Shown: positions 20,868 to 31,023, numbered from the stretch's first letter. The stretch: DNA of 64,000 nucleotides from Spodoptera frugiperda (GCF_023101765.2 NC_064224.1:4780103-4844102); one strand, 5' to 3'. The notes: a model not told the origin generated them from the letters alone. A program made the numbers and translations.

Positions 20868-21184
20868 ATTTTTATTTCACTGCCTCGTTGGTTAAGTGGT
20901 CGCAACTGCCGGCCATGAGGTCCCTGGTTCTATTCCCAGGTCGGACAAAGTATTGCTGAGCTTTTTTCGGTATATCGAAAATTTCTCAGTAGTAGTATGG
21001 AGTCTGAAATTATGCCCAATATACGGCAATAGGCTCACCCCCTATAACATGGGACTTATAACACAAATGGTTAAAAATGAGTGTACATTGTATGCCGTAC
21101 AGCGGTATTACGTCCCGTAATGTGCACCTCTGCCTACCCCTTCGGGGATAAAAAGGCGTGACGTTGTATTGTATTTTTATTTCA
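20868..21184 (+). repeat. family A SINE with 12-bp target-site duplication
   Basis: Plus-strand, full-length copy (20880-21172): head CTGCCTCGTTGGTTAAGTGG, a B-box-like GGTTCTATTCCCAGG, GTAGTATGGAGTCTGAAATT, CCCCCTATAACATGGGAC and TACCCCTTCGGGGATAAAAA. It is flanked by ATTTTTATTTCA at 20868-20879 and 21173-21184. The best reference copy of the family in the window. Confidence 0.92.
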
Positions 21185-21545
21185 ATATCTCAAACATAAA
21201 TATTGTCATTCAGAAAACAATTAGGTATTTATTTATTAAGGAAACATGATATACCAGATCAAGTAGAAAAAGCAACATTTACAGTTAGGTTCTATTATTT
21301 ATATTGAAGAGCGAACCGTATTTGTTTTGTCTCGGCTATGTTTGTCTAATTGGGACATTGTATTTTGTTTCAGAGAACATATATTTTTTTCCTTTGGTCA
21401 ATGTCAATATATGGATGGAGTCGTTTTAATTAACTTTTCGCCGTGTTCGTAGTTATTGCTTTTGTGTTCCGTTGTGTATTGATGATATTTGTATGTATAC
21501 ACATAGATATCATGGCCTAACAGAAATCAGACGGAAACATTTTTG
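21185..21545. other. no feature recognised
   Basis: AT-rich; nothing recognised. Confidence 0.5.
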
Positions 21546-21809
21546 TATAAGCCGGTAAACGAGCAGGTAAGCAATAGCCGCTGCCCATGGACACCCGAAA
21601 CATCAGAGGATTTACAAGTGCGTTGCCGGTCTTTTGGGGTTGTTGAGGAATCGGGGATTGGGAAGATTGGGAAGAGGGGTAATTATGGACCTCTGGTAAC
21701 CTCACTCACACAACGCAAGCGTTGTTACACATTGGTTTTCTGTGAGGCCGTGGTATCACTCCGGTCGAGCCGAGCCATTCGTGCCAAAGCATGGCTCTCC
21801 CACACTTAA
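21546..21809 (-). repeat. family E interspersed repeat
   Basis: Minus-strand near-complete copy: AGCCGGTAAACGAGCAGGTA at the left, TTACAAGTGCGTTGCCGG, TTGTTGAGGAATCGGGGATT, CGCAAGCGTTGTTACACATT, TTCTGTGAGGCCGTGG, and AAGCATGGCTCTCCCACACTT at the right. Open frames crossing it on both strands are not genes. Confidence 0.8.
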
Positions 21810-22132
21810 ACAAACCCGATTTTACGGTACATATTATCCCTAGTACCTCAAACTTACTGTTACCTTACGATAAATATTTAGTTCAAACACTTAATTTAGT
21901 AACTGACTAACTTCACTCTACATCAGCACTTACTTAGCTTCAAATTAAAATATAATACGTCATCTCCAATCCCTCAAAATGTGTACTTAATTAACGCAAT
22001 CTCAGAACAGTTTGCGAGCATCTAAATCACAAGTACGCCACAATACAGGGATGCGTCGAGCCGTCATAAGTGTTGATTTATGAACAACTTAGTAACACGT
22101 TGCTGTGAAATGCGGTGAACACAGCTACTTAT
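21810..22132. other. no feature recognised
   Basis: AT-rich; nothing recognised. Confidence 0.45.
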
Positions 22133-22208
22133 GCAAACCAGTATATACTGAGCTCTAAATGTTAGAAAAGGTAATATGAAGCGAGACCAAGATAAATTGG
22201 TTTGTATA
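22133..22208. repeat. short MITE-like element with ~30-bp inverted end
   Basis: Starts GCAAACCAGTATATACTGAG and ends GAAGCGAGACCAAGATAAAT then TGGTTTGTATA. The end is the inverted form of the 16745 repeat start and recurs at 29172-29250. About 75-80 bp, no coding capacity. Confidence 0.45.
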
Positions 22209-22364
22209 GCTCGATGTGTTGCTGTGTGTTCATGAATAATTACTGTTTAGATAGGGTTAGCTTGATCCAATTGGACCCACGTGACGTGTAACTCGTGTTG
22301 TCCAATGGGGAATTGTCGTTGATCGTGAGGTCCGGGATAAAACTCTGTTTTGACTGACCTGAAT

Positions 22365-22560
22365 GAAAAAGAGTAACCTAGTTTCTTGCTCGTTCTTCTT
22401 CATAGGAATCTATACTTTGGAACGAGCAAATAGCTTCACTAGAGAACTGACCGACAGATAGATATTTTGTTTTTTTTTATATTGTAATATTTGCTTTGAC
22501 GTTCAAAAGTGCCTTCGTGGTCTATTTGAAATAGATAATTTAGACTTTGACTGTTAAAAT
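22365..22560 (+). repeat. LINE/SINE 3' end, same family as 3091-3360
   Basis: TGCTCGTTCTTCTTCATAGG, ACTTTGGAACGAGC, TAGCTTCACTAGAGAACTGA, GTTCAAAAGTGCCTTCGTGG and a TTTAGACTTTGACTG tail match the earlier copy in order. Confidence 0.6.
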
Positions 22561-22585
22561 TGGTACGGTGAAAATAGCTATATTA

Positions 22586-22800
22586 TTGGTGTGGTGATAC
22601 ACACACAACACGTGCCGCCAGTTGGTTGCACGTGTTGTGGTAAGAGTCCTGCACGGAGTATATCTTTGTGTGAGTCATAAATTATTGTTGTTTCGGGTCT
22701 GGCTGTCATGTGTAGGTACGTGAAATAATATGTTTGTATATGTATATAGACCTCCAAACACAGGCACGACACAGGAGAAAATTCTAGGGTGTGAGCAATC
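22586..22800 (+). repeat. family B tRNA-like SINE, diverged
   Basis: Plus strand: GGTGTGGTGATACACACACA in place of the A-box region, GTTGGTTGCACGTG, AGAGTCCTGCACGGAG, TTGTTGTTTCGGGTCTGGC, TGTCATGTGTAGGTACGTG, CACGACACAGGAGAAAATTC, GGTGTGAGCAATC. The head has decayed more than the body. Confidence 0.7.
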
Positions 22801-22968
22801 TTTTTTTTTTAATGTTACTTAAAAACACATAATTGATTTGTAAATTACTGTTTAGTAAGTATAATCTACCTATGAGAATAATACGAAGTCTAATTCTGTG
22901 TAAATACATTGTGACTGACGAAAAATTATTCAAAGGCACTCCTCTTAATAATTAACATCATAAGACTC

Positions 22969-23153
22969 TAACTAAAAAACACGGTTTACTCACGTACATT
23001 AATTGAGAAAAGCTCTACTAGTTTCGAGTCACAGAGGGACTCTTCATTATGAGCAGCGTGCGCAGACGCGGCGACGGCGCGCAGCCTACTAGTACTAGAA
23101 ACTAGTAAAGCTTTTCTCTATTAATTACGAGAGTAAATCGTGATTTTTAGTTA
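22969..23153. mobile_element. MITE-T, 185-bp copy with ~57-bp inverted repeats
   Basis: Left arm TAACTAAAAAACACGGTTTA then CTCACGTACATTAATTGAGA then AAAGCTCTACTAGTTTC; right arm is its inverted near-copy, ending CGTGATTTTTAGTTA at 23153. The short centre (23030-23090) is GC-rich (AGACGCGGCGACGGCGCGCA) and holds GAGCAGCGTGCGC. No coding capacity. A left half occurs at 36120-36245. The target duplication is not clear. Confidence 0.8.
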
Positions 23154-23505
23154 ATCATAAAAATCTCTTCTTATTCAAATTTCTAAAATAAAGCAAAGAA
23201 AGTAATCAACGTCGATTGTGGGGAAAAAAACTTTAAAAGTAAAACTTTGTCGGATATTCCCTACAATTGTTTGCAGACAAAGCCGTGGGCAATGGAAAAC
23301 GGATTAAAAAAAAAACTCGTGTCACTGAAGTTCTGAACCAGTCCGTCATTGTTTTTTTTCTTTTTTTTTTGTAGAACAACAACTCGGTTCGAATGATTTT
23401 GCTGTTTGTTGGAATGTAGTAAATTGTTTGTTGGTTTGCTGTTGTATGGGAAATGTTATGGAATAGTAAGAAGATTGGTATTGGACTGAAAATATCTAGA
23501 AAGAA
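23154..23505. other. no feature recognised
   Basis: AT-rich with poly-T tracts near 23345-23372. Open frames on the minus strand show no domain. Confidence 0.45.
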
Positions 23506-23519
23506 GGTAGAAAAACCTA

Positions 23520-23615
23520 CCATTAGTTTGTCTCTGCATCACCCAAAGGTTTGGCTGGTAGAAAATGCCTACGGCATTAAGCCCACCTTGTACACATTTA
23601 TGCGCAAAAAAAAAT
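23520..23615 (+). repeat. RTE-like LINE 3' tail fragment
   Basis: TTGGCTGGTAGAAAATGCCT, ACGGCATTAAGCCCACCTTG and TACACATTTATGCGCAAAAA. The words GCATTAAGCCCGCC followed by a tail are common at 3' ends of lepidopteran RTE-type elements; a sister fragment is at 24363-24440. The class is inferred from memory of the motif only. Confidence 0.45.
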
Positions 23616-24260
23616 AAGTGACCTGTACTGATTATGTAAACATTTGAAACATTATTATTTCTCCTGATGTGAGACACCTCTTACATTAAGAGGCATTAGT
23701 GGAAGGTGTACCATATTAGGAGATGTGGGATCTTTTGGTTTTGATTGAGCAAATCAATAGGTCATCCATTGATTTGCTTGTCATAAATCCTCCATCGCAC
23801 ATATGAATCTTACATGTGAATAAACATGAATACAAAATTTCAACGAACGACTGTTGATCACCTCGCCTGGTCGGAGGTTCCTCCTTTTATTAGGGAACTT
23901 TACGCACTTTTCCCGAAATAAGTATTAATCAGTTATAATAAATCAATATTTTTCATTATACAAAACCCTTTAGCAATATCTGCTATTGTAAAAAAATAAC
24001 ATGCGTCAGTGAAACATTTTCCATTAAAATTAATTAAAGAAATTCATCTCGCGATATAAATTGAAGTTCCGTGAAATTGGATTGTCTGCACTTGTAATCG
24101 GATATGTTTTATTTTTGTTTTAAGTCAGAATAAAACAATATGTTTAAGCTTCTTATAGGTGGTATAGATTATTAAAAAATGTTAAAATAATTAATTTCAA
24201 TTTCAAAACATTTCTTTGAAACTTATCTTTAGACATCACAGGGGTAAAAAGGAATATAAA
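23616..24260. other. no feature recognised
   Basis: AT-rich; nothing recognised. Confidence 0.5.
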
Positions 24261-24358
24261 AAAGGCGGTAGTAGGTTCGATTCTCACACGGAGCAGCTCT
24301 TTGTATGATCCACAAATTGTTTCTTTGAATTTGGAAATCATGTGTATGTGAAATTGTA
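24261..24358 (+). repeat. family B SINE, truncated
   Basis: Begins inside the head (AAGGCGGTAGTAGGTTCGAT keeps a good B-box GGTTCGATTCT), then CACACGGAGCAGCTCTTTG, TGATCCACAAATTG, ATCATGTGTATGTGAAATTG. The A-box part is absent. Confidence 0.75.
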
Positions 24359-24362
24359 TCTT

Positions 24363-24440
24363 TGTTTGCTTGGCTGGTAGAGAATGCCATTAGGTATTAA
24401 GCCCGCCTTAGTTAGTTTTATACATAAAGTGTTAAAATAT
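24363..24440 (+). repeat. RTE-like LINE 3' tail fragment
   Basis: TTGGCTGGTAGAGAATGCCA, TTAGGTATTAAGCCCGCCTT and ATACATAAAGTGTTAAA; same family as 23520-23615. It lies directly downstream of the family B fragment, so the two may be one composite insertion. Confidence 0.45.
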
Positions 24441-25405
24441 AAACGTATCCACGGCACAGAAGTAGGTAAAGGTGCCAACGTTTTTTTAACGTATTTCACT
24501 CTTAACCTTAAAAATGAGTTAAAACAAATAAACAGAGTATCGAAGCTTTAAATACAAAATGGAACTCAGATTTTCCTTGCCCGAGCAGATTTCTTGTTTC
24601 CTCGATAATATTTCAAATACATTTTCCGGATTTATTTCCACGAGAAATTCGAATCTAAAACTCAATTCTGTTTATATTGTCTGCTGGCTTTGCAGGTGGA
24701 CTTTATTCGTGTGAAATGAATATGAATATAAAGGCGTTGATAACTATATTATTGAGGTTTATTTAAAGAGGTGATAGTGAATATTAATAACCTGTTGTTG
24801 AAAAATACATCGCCAGTTCAATTTCGTCGTGAAATAAGTATTTATTTATTATTTCTGGCCAACCGACCATTGTATTATACTAATACATTTAAAAAGTGAA
24901 ATTAATTTATCTTAGAAAGCATTACAATTTCATATAGGTTAGCACCGCTTGCAATTTTGGATCAATTCATATTTGGACTGTAACTGTATATTATGTTATT
25001 AAATTAATTACACGATATTAGAATTGATTTCATAACTTTTGTTCTACTCGATACATTCAGTCACAAGACATTCACTACTTGACATATAAGTATATATGAC
25101 ATCCCCCAAAAACTTCCAGATCATTACATTAATCAGTCAAACCCAACATTTCCACCAATCGCGTGATTAGCTGTTTCACGTTACAGAGAAACTCTTTTCT
25201 TAGTTGCATGTTGCGGTTGCAAGCTTCGCCAATAACAGATTAGTGGCGTTGAACGCTGTTACTTTTCGAAGTAGTTGCTGTTTCGCGAAATACAGCAGCC
25301 ATTTTGCGAAATATACGACTGCAAGCTTTTAAGTGTAATTGTTTTGTTAGTAGAAATTTCAGTAGAAATATTTTATTAGCCTGTTTTGAGGCTTAGTGCT
25401 GGAAC
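24441..25405. other. no feature recognised
   Basis: AT-rich. 25190-25330 is a little less AT-rich with repeated TTTCGCGAAATA/TTTTGCGAAATA words; no gene seen. Confidence 0.45.
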
Positions 25406-25780
25406 AAGGGTGCTTTTCCACCAGTAATGTGCTATGTTACGTTGCTGTGGATGCGTTTGGCTTCCACTAATCATATTTATTGGTACACATAGCTTAGCAC
25501 TTGTGGAAATGGATTCAACTAAGATATGTTTTTATATGGAAAGATGCGTGTTATGGATGTGTACTATAGATGCGTGGAATGGATGTGTGCTATGGATGTT
25601 TTCCCTAATATCGATATATCGCATATTCGAGCAGCGCATCTTCATAACACATCTTACTCGCACAGCTACATAGCTTAGTATAGTATCAGTGGAAACAGCT
25701 ACATAATTTCACAGCTTAGCTAAGCTATCACATCCTCGCAGTATAGCTACATAGCACATCTCTGGTGGAAAAGCACCCTT
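25406..25780. mobile_element. MITE-K copy, ~375 bp with clean inverted ends
   Basis: Left end AAGGGTGCTTTTCCACCAG then TAATGTGCTATGTTACG; right end CTACATAGCACATCTCTGG then TGGAAAAGCACCCTT. The terminal 19 bases are perfect inverted repeats. The interior contains repeated TGTGCTATGGATG/GTGTACTATAGATG words and 'TATCGATATATCGCATATTCG'. The 79-codon open frame across it looks like a by-product of the repeated words. Superfamily not determined. Confidence 0.8.
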
Positions 25781-26880
25781 TGGTTTGGTTTCTCGTTTGA
25801 CAGACGTGTAGTCAGTTGCGAAAGTGGGTTAACACTGTTAGGAATGTTAAAGGAGGTTTAATTTATGATTTTATAACCGCTGTGAGGATACTGGTGTACT
25901 GTGAGGTGATATTTTAATCCTCTAAGTGTTACGTGAACCTCTATTGGAAATGGATCAGATGTCTTAGCTATGCTGTATTAAAAGAATTTATTTTAATTTA
26001 CAAAATCTATTAAAAGGTCATGCTATGAATAAATACATATTGCATTTATATAGGTTATTGAGATTGGCCGTTAAGTAACTACCTACTAACGCGTAAAGAA
26101 TGTTCAACGGCCAGATAATATAAAAATCGCAGTAAGCAAGCTCCATCGAGTCTTGGCTAGTTTTATACAGAATGATTTTGGAGAGATAAGATTTTACTAA
26201 TATTTCATTTACTTATCATAATTATTCTTTTAATAAGACATTCTATCAGAGTCTGATTAGGATTTATTCAATACTAGGAGACTGATTAGAATTGATTCAA
26301 TACCGAGAGACAGAAATAAATCCACAAAAGCGATGTTTTAATTAGATCCTAATCCCTAATACGACATAAGTCTAACATTAAAGGCTCTAATCTACCAATT
26401 TAGGAGTAAACGAGTCTTAATGTTCAATTATTTTCAAACTAGTACTAATTGGCTATTACTGATACATTAGGATCAGCCTAGACTAAGCGGAGTATTGTTT
26501 ATGTTCCAGACTAGGCCTAATTCCTAGCTGCTGACTAGCAAATTGGAAGGCAGAGTTATTTTAGACTATTCTAGATCTTGTAATGGTATGTTATAATTAA
26601 TGGATTTGCGTTTCTTTTTGTTGTGGTAGAAAGATAAATGTTTTAAGGACTGATTAACTTAGGTATTTACTAAGGCGGTAAGGTCATGAGTACACTTGTA
26701 ATATATGGGTTTTTTTAATCATCTTGAATTTTTCCATGTTACCTGTAATCAATTAATCAGATTTATAAAGCAGGTAGACGTTAAATGCCTAAAGAATGCC
26801 GAATTTATGTTGTGCGTAAATTTTTTGGAGATATAAATCGTTAAGAAATTCGCATTATTCCTTATCTTACTTTAAAAAAA
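25781..26880. other. no feature recognised
   Basis: AT-rich. 26240-26560 is rich in CTAAT/ATTAG words in both orientations (CTGATTAGGATTTATTCAAT and CTGATTAGAATTGATTCAAT form a short direct repeat at about 26252 and 26281), suggesting an old element I cannot delimit. Confidence 0.45.
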
Positions 26881-27028
26881 CGTTACGATTAAGATTTTCT
26901 CCTTGTCGTGGGTGCGTTTACAAATATACGATTTCACATGCACATGACACCTAGACCCGAAACAACAATTTGTGGATCACACAAAGCGTTGCTTCGTGCG
27001 GGAATCAAACCCTTTACACGTTTTGCGC
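26881..27028 (-). repeat. family B SINE, partial
   Basis: Minus strand: ATTTTCTCCTTGTCGTGGGT, GCGTTTACAAATATACG, ATGACACCTAGACCCGAAAC, TTTGTGGATCACACAAAGCG, CGTGCGGGAATCAAACCC (B-box complement). The A-box half is missing. Confidence 0.8.
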
Positions 27029-27510
27029 TAAACGTGTTAGTATAGACAAAAACAAAGATCATTTATTTCCAAAAAAATTTTAGGTTGTACAGATGAGGAG
27101 TCTGCACAGTGTCAACATGTTTGACCGTTACTGGAGTACAATTCTTTGTTTTCAAATTGAACCCATCACATATCAAACGAACCATACGTATCTATAACCC
27201 ACCATATCCATGAATAAAAGGTTATATATTATAAGTAAATAACAGCCACGAGTATTATATCCATTAATTACATGGTTCCGATGTACGACACGTTCCCGGA
27301 ACGTTTATTTGTCTGTGGTCGTGTTATTGTATAATTTGGTTAAGTGGCTTCTAATTATGATTCTGGAACACGCGTGAGCGTTTGGTTTTAATGATAATTT
27401 GGTTGGGTGAAACTTGGTTCGTGGAAAGGAGTTGTGAAACATTCCGTTTAAGAGAGAAGGAAGTATAGCTTCGAAGGAAATTCGTTGTATACACTTATAA
27501 TCATTACATC
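27029..27510. other. no feature recognised
   Basis: AT-rich; nothing recognised. Confidence 0.5.
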
Positions 27511-27552
27511 ACTTCGGCCCATTCGTGCCGAAGCATGGCTCACTCACACTAT
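27511..27552 (-). repeat. family E fragment
   Basis: CACTTCGGCCCATTCGTGCC then GAAGCATGGCTCACTCACAC is the inverted start of family E. Confidence 0.7.
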
Positions 27553-28117
27553 AAATTTACCCATCCGTTTTGTCATTTTCCGCATAATATTATCTTGACG
27601 CAATTACAACTACATAGGTACATAATATTATTTCTGATGAAGATACTTACAAATTGAATTGAAAGAAAACTTGCCCCATTATCACTAATCGTCGAGAATT
27701 TTATTCACGCCAAATAAAAGTTAGAAATAACAATAAATAAATTCACAAATCCAAATCCAAATTCACACTAAACAACAAATCCACTCGTAAATTATGATTA
27801 AAACATCACAAGGTATTAACAAAGCTCAACAGTTTTATCCGACAAACAGCCTACACCGATTGTCATGCTTTACTTCAAACTAAATAACAAGAACAACTCA
27901 AATCCAACTAATACCTTTACAATTTAATACTTTTGTTTAACAAAACTTGTCTTGTAAATCTCAATATAATAATTTACTTGACAAGTTTATTTAGTTTTTG
28001 AAATGTGGCTAAAAGTTTGATTATGATAATCGCCTGTCAATTGCGTTTTGTATTGGTAAAGTTAGGTTTTAGGTTTATATTGGTATAAGACCTGAGTAAG
28101 CAAAGGATCTGGCGTTA
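27553..28117. other. no feature recognised
   Basis: AT-rich; nothing recognised. Confidence 0.5.
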
Positions 28118-28289
28118 GACTGCACGGATGACATGGTGGCTGGGCAACAGGCAGCCACGTAACTTGAAGTGACTTCGATTCCCGCACGGCGTAACTCTTT
28201 GTGTGATTCACCGTTGTTTTCGGTGTGTGAACTTGTATGTTTGTAAACGCACCCACGACATAGGACAAAATCGTAGTGTGAGGCAACGT
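28118..28289 (+). repeat. family B tRNA-like SINE
   Basis: Plus strand: GACTGCACGGATGACATGGT, GGCTGGGCAACAGGCAGCC, a B-box-like CTTCGATTCCCGCACGG, CGTAACTCTTTGTGTGATTC, TGTAAACGCACCCACGACAT, GTAGTGTGAGGCAACG. The TGTCATGTGTATGTG segment is deleted. Confidence 0.8.
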
Positions 28290-28473
28290 ATTTTAAAGAA
28301 AGAAAGTGAAATGAACGTATTTTTGGTTTGTAGTCTTTATCAATAACTTAAATCCAACGATTTAGGGAGTATGAAACACAGAATAAGTTTGTAACATTTT
28401 GCTCAATATAGCAATATTACTATTTAGCATTGGATATCCCGTCTTAAGCGATCATGTTTATAACCGGTACCTT

Positions 28474-28567
28474 TAGCACGAGTTTGCTTGTTTAATGCTC
28501 AAACTTTCTTCATGTGAGAAGATGCCTTTGGTCAGTACTGGCCATTAATAGGCTGTTGATGTAATAT
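28474..28567 (+). repeat. family D SINE, 3' fragment
   Basis: TAATGCTCAAACTTTCTTCA, TGTGAGAAGATGCCTTTGGT, CAGTACTGGCCATTAATAGG, CTGTTGATGT: the 3' portion of family D without head. Confidence 0.75.
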
Positions 28568-28879
28568 GTGTACACATGAATTACGTTCTTAATACAAATG
28601 TATCTGTAGACATTGTGAAACAGGGCCTAACAGAAATAGGAAACAAAAGGTCCAAAGATCAATAAGGTCTACATTCCCATATATTGCTATACAAGTGTAT
28701 ATAAAAGTGGACTTTATTAACAATGACTAGTCGCTACAGAATGAATGGGCGACATTAATCTGTGTTGCGGTGGGAGAAAAGCTATTGATACGAATTCGTT
28801 GGCAATTTGTTATGTTATGTTGAATTGTTCTCTAATACTTGATTATACGGAGAAGCTATTTATAGAAAATTGTGTGTGA
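28568..28879. other. no feature recognised
   Basis: AT-rich. GGCCTAACAGAAAT near 28627 recurs near 21514; otherwise nothing. Confidence 0.45.
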
Positions 28880-28960
28880 TTTTTTAGTCAGTAAGAGTTT
28901 GGCTCGCCACGTCCAAGGCGGAACAAGTCATTGGATGATTTTCTCCCTTCAAAAAAAAAA
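28880..28960 (+). repeat. family C element, 5'-truncated
   Basis: TTTTTTAGTCAGTAAGAGTT, CGCCACGTCCAAGGCGGAAC, AAGTCATTGGATGATTTTCT and an A10 tail. 5' truncation is usual for elements inserted by reverse transcription. The start of the 87-codon frame 28872-29135 is this repeat. Confidence 0.85.
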
Positions 28961-29171
28961 GGTATGTCGTAATGAACGGAATAGCCATCTTCCCAAAATT
29001 AAAATGAACATCAACAAAACATTACATTTCACACAACCAAAAGTAAAAAAGCCTAACATCGACATCAATCACAAACACATTACTATTTGTTCAAATAAAA
29101 AAATATTTACTTACCACGTAAATATATTTTCATAACCTCAAAAACTCGTATACACGACTACACATCCAACT

Positions 29172-29250
29172 ATACAAAACCAATATAAGCTGACCGTTGA
29201 ATGTGTAGAAAGATTGTATAAAGCGAGACCATGATAAATTGGTGGTGTGT
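29172..29250. repeat. short MITE-like element
   Basis: Starts TATACAAAACCAATATAAGC and ends AAAGCGAGACCATGATAAAT then TGGTGGTGTGTA; inverted ends as in 22133-22208 and 16745-16800. Confidence 0.45.
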
Positions 29251-29558
29251 AACTTTATGTGAAGTGGTAGGTAATATTACGCACTAGTCTAAATATATAT
29301 AACGAAAAGGTGACTGACAGACTGACATAGTGATTTATCAACGCTCAGCCCAAACTACGTGACGGATCAGGCTAAAATTTCGCGTGCAGGTAGATCTTAT
29401 GACGTAGGCATCCGCTAAGAAAAGGATTCTGATCAATTCTAATCCTGAGGGGATTAAATAGGGGATGAAAGTTTGTCAATTTTATACCGATCGGGCTGAG
29501 ATTTTGCATGCATAAAGCTACTCGTACTATGACGTAGGCATACTATAAGAAAAGAGGT

Positions 29559-29680
29559 AACGTCACGCCTTTTATCTCCGAAGGGGTAGGCAGAGGTGCA
29601 CATTATGGCACGTTATGCCGCTATATAATGTACACCCACTTTTCATCATTTTTGTTATAAGTCCCATGTAATAGGGGATG
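29559..29680 (-). repeat. family A SINE 3' fragment nested in Helitron
   Basis: AACGTCACGCCTTTTATCTC, CGAAGGGGTAGGCAGAGGTG, CACATTATGGCACGTTATGC, CCACTTTTCATCATTTTTG, TAAGTCCCATGTAATAGGGG. The head half is absent. Helitron sequence resumes with GGATCCCCTAAGAAAGG. Confidence 0.85.
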
Positions 29681-29722
29681 TGGGATCCCCTAAGAAAGGA
29701 TTTTGATACATTTTATTAAAAA

Positions 29723-29865
29723 CTAGCTACTTCCGTCCGGTTTCACCCGCTCTGCTTGACTGCTTTAGGTCATAGCGTGATGTTTTATAGCCTATAGCCT
29801 TCCTCTATTATTATTATTTAACAAACAAACAAACAAACTCTTCAGCTTTATAATATTAGTATATA
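29723..29865 (-). mobile_element. small Helitron nested in reverse
   Basis: Reverse complement of the type seen whole at 60286-60489: on the plus strand it starts CTAGCTACTTCCGTCCGG, TTTCACCCGCTCTGCTTGAC, TATAGCCTATAGCCTTCCTC, (AAAC)n, TCTTCAGCTTTATAATATTA. The 5' TC of the element is not preserved exactly. Confidence 0.7.
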
Positions 29866-29901
29866 CTTCTTAACACAAGTGAAGCCGCGTGCAACAGCTA
29901 G

Positions 29902-30095
29902 TCTTTCATATAGTTGGGTACAGTTATTACGGAGCTTAACCCTAGAAAGGTAATAAAGGTGAAGCCAGTGGATGTTATGATATTATGATGTGTCTCTACA
30001 ACGTGTAGAGCGGTAATGGGGTGTAGGGCTCAAGGTGGGTGCTTTTTGTACAGTAACTAAAATTAAGTACTTTTGTTTTCTTTTAAGACTTTTTT
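29902..30095. other. no feature recognised
   Basis: Short spacer; nothing recognised. Confidence 0.5.
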
Positions 30096-30215
30096 TTAAA
30101 TTTGACTTCAAATAAAGGAGGTTCTCAGTGTGACATGTATGTATATATGTTTGTGCTCGATTATCTCGCGTTTGGCTAAACTGATTTTGATGCTGTTTTC
30201 AGCATAGTAAAAGAA
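30096..30215 (+). repeat. interspersed repeat fragment (also at 57170-57300)
   Basis: TGTGACATGTATGTATATAT, GTTTGTGCTCGATTATCTCG and TGATTTTGATGCTGTTTTCA parallel TTTGACGTGTATGTACCTAT, GTTTGTGCGCGATGATCTCG and CGATTTTGAATCGGTTTTCA at 57195-57276. Class unknown. Confidence 0.55.
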
Positions 30216-30218
30216 AAA

Positions 30219-30304
30219 ATAAAACCTTCTACTAAGTTTGAAAAAAGACTTGTTATGTTATGTTATGTACTAAGTTTGAAAAAAGACTTAGTAGAAGGTT
30301 TTAT
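30219..30304. repeat. perfect 19-bp inverted repeat enclosing a direct repeat
   Basis: Arms ATAAAACCTTCTACTAAGT (30219-30237) and ACTTAGTAGAAGGTTTTAT (30286-30304) are exact reverse complements. The 48-bp loop contains TGTTATGTTATGTTATGT, and TACTAAGTTTGAAAAAAGAC occurs twice (30230 and 30269). Confidence 0.9.
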
Positions 30305-30723
30305 ATAGGGACATTACCTGACTTGAAAAAATTGAGGCCGTAAGGAAAATTGCATATGGTTCTCTTTTTTTTAAAAGTACTTAGATTTTTTTCTTTATAA
30401 TACTAAATGGTGCAATTAGCAGTAACTTCAGAAACTTATTACACTAAGGAATTATTTAATTATGTATTCTAGTACAAAGAGTATTTTGAAATATTTACGG
30501 CACATTAATATAATCCTGTATTACCTATTGTATAGTACACCGACGTAAGTATTATTGTAGTAATAAATAATTATAGATGTGGTAAATTGTTGTGTGTAAC
30601 ATATGTACTCTATAAATATTAATAGCCTATTGTAAAACAAATTGTATGACAACGGCACGGACCAAGAGTCCGTAGAGAACTAATAATTACTATTAAGAAA
30701 AAATATACCGATGAAAATTTAAT
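30305..30723. other. no feature recognised
   Basis: AT-rich; nothing recognised. Confidence 0.5.
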
Positions 30724-31023
30724 GTCGTGGTGGCTCGGAGGTTTTAGACGAAAGCTTCTCATGCATGAGGGTCTTGTTTTAAAACCTACCAATAGTATGT
30801 ACCAATGCTTTTTCCGACTTATACGTACTTTCTAAGATTATTTAAACACCACTGACAAACGATGAAGGAAAACATCATGAGGAAACCTGGGCTTATAATG
30901 TCTAATTATAAGTTTGAAATCGCCAACCCGCATTGAGCAAGCGTGGTGATAAATGCTCAAACCTTCTCCGTGCGAGAAGAGGCTTTTGGTCAGCAGTGGC
31001 CACTTAATAGGCTGTTGATGTGA
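30724..31023 (+). repeat. family D tRNA-derived SINE, near full length
   Basis: Plus strand: head GTCGTGGTGGCTCGGAGG, TCTCATGCATGAGGGTCTTG, a decayed B-box (TTTTAAAACCTACC), GACTTATACGTACTTTCTAA, CACCACTGACAAACGATGAA, CATCATGAGGAAACCTGGGC, AACCCGCATTGAGCAAGCGT, GGCTTTTGGTCAGCAGTGGC and CTTAATAGGCTGTTGATG. The most complete copy of family D here. Confidence 0.85.

Larger units (their letters stand above)
29288..29901 (+). mobile_element. non-autonomous Helitron carrying two nested insertions
   Basis: 5' end TCTAAATATATATAACGAAA then AGGTGACTGACAGACTGAC; 3' end GTGAAGCCGCGTGCAACAG then CTAG (29898-29901), followed by T. The interior words TTATGACGTAGGCATCCGCT and AAGAAAAGGATT are repeated (TATGACGTAGGCATACTATA). 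A family A piece (29559-29680) and a second Helitron in reverse (29723-29865) interrupt it. The base before the 5' end is G, not A, so the exact 5' boundary is less sure than the 3' one. Confidence 0.7.

Noticed and set aside
20896..21120. 74-codon open frame
   Set aside because: Lies wholly inside a family A SINE.
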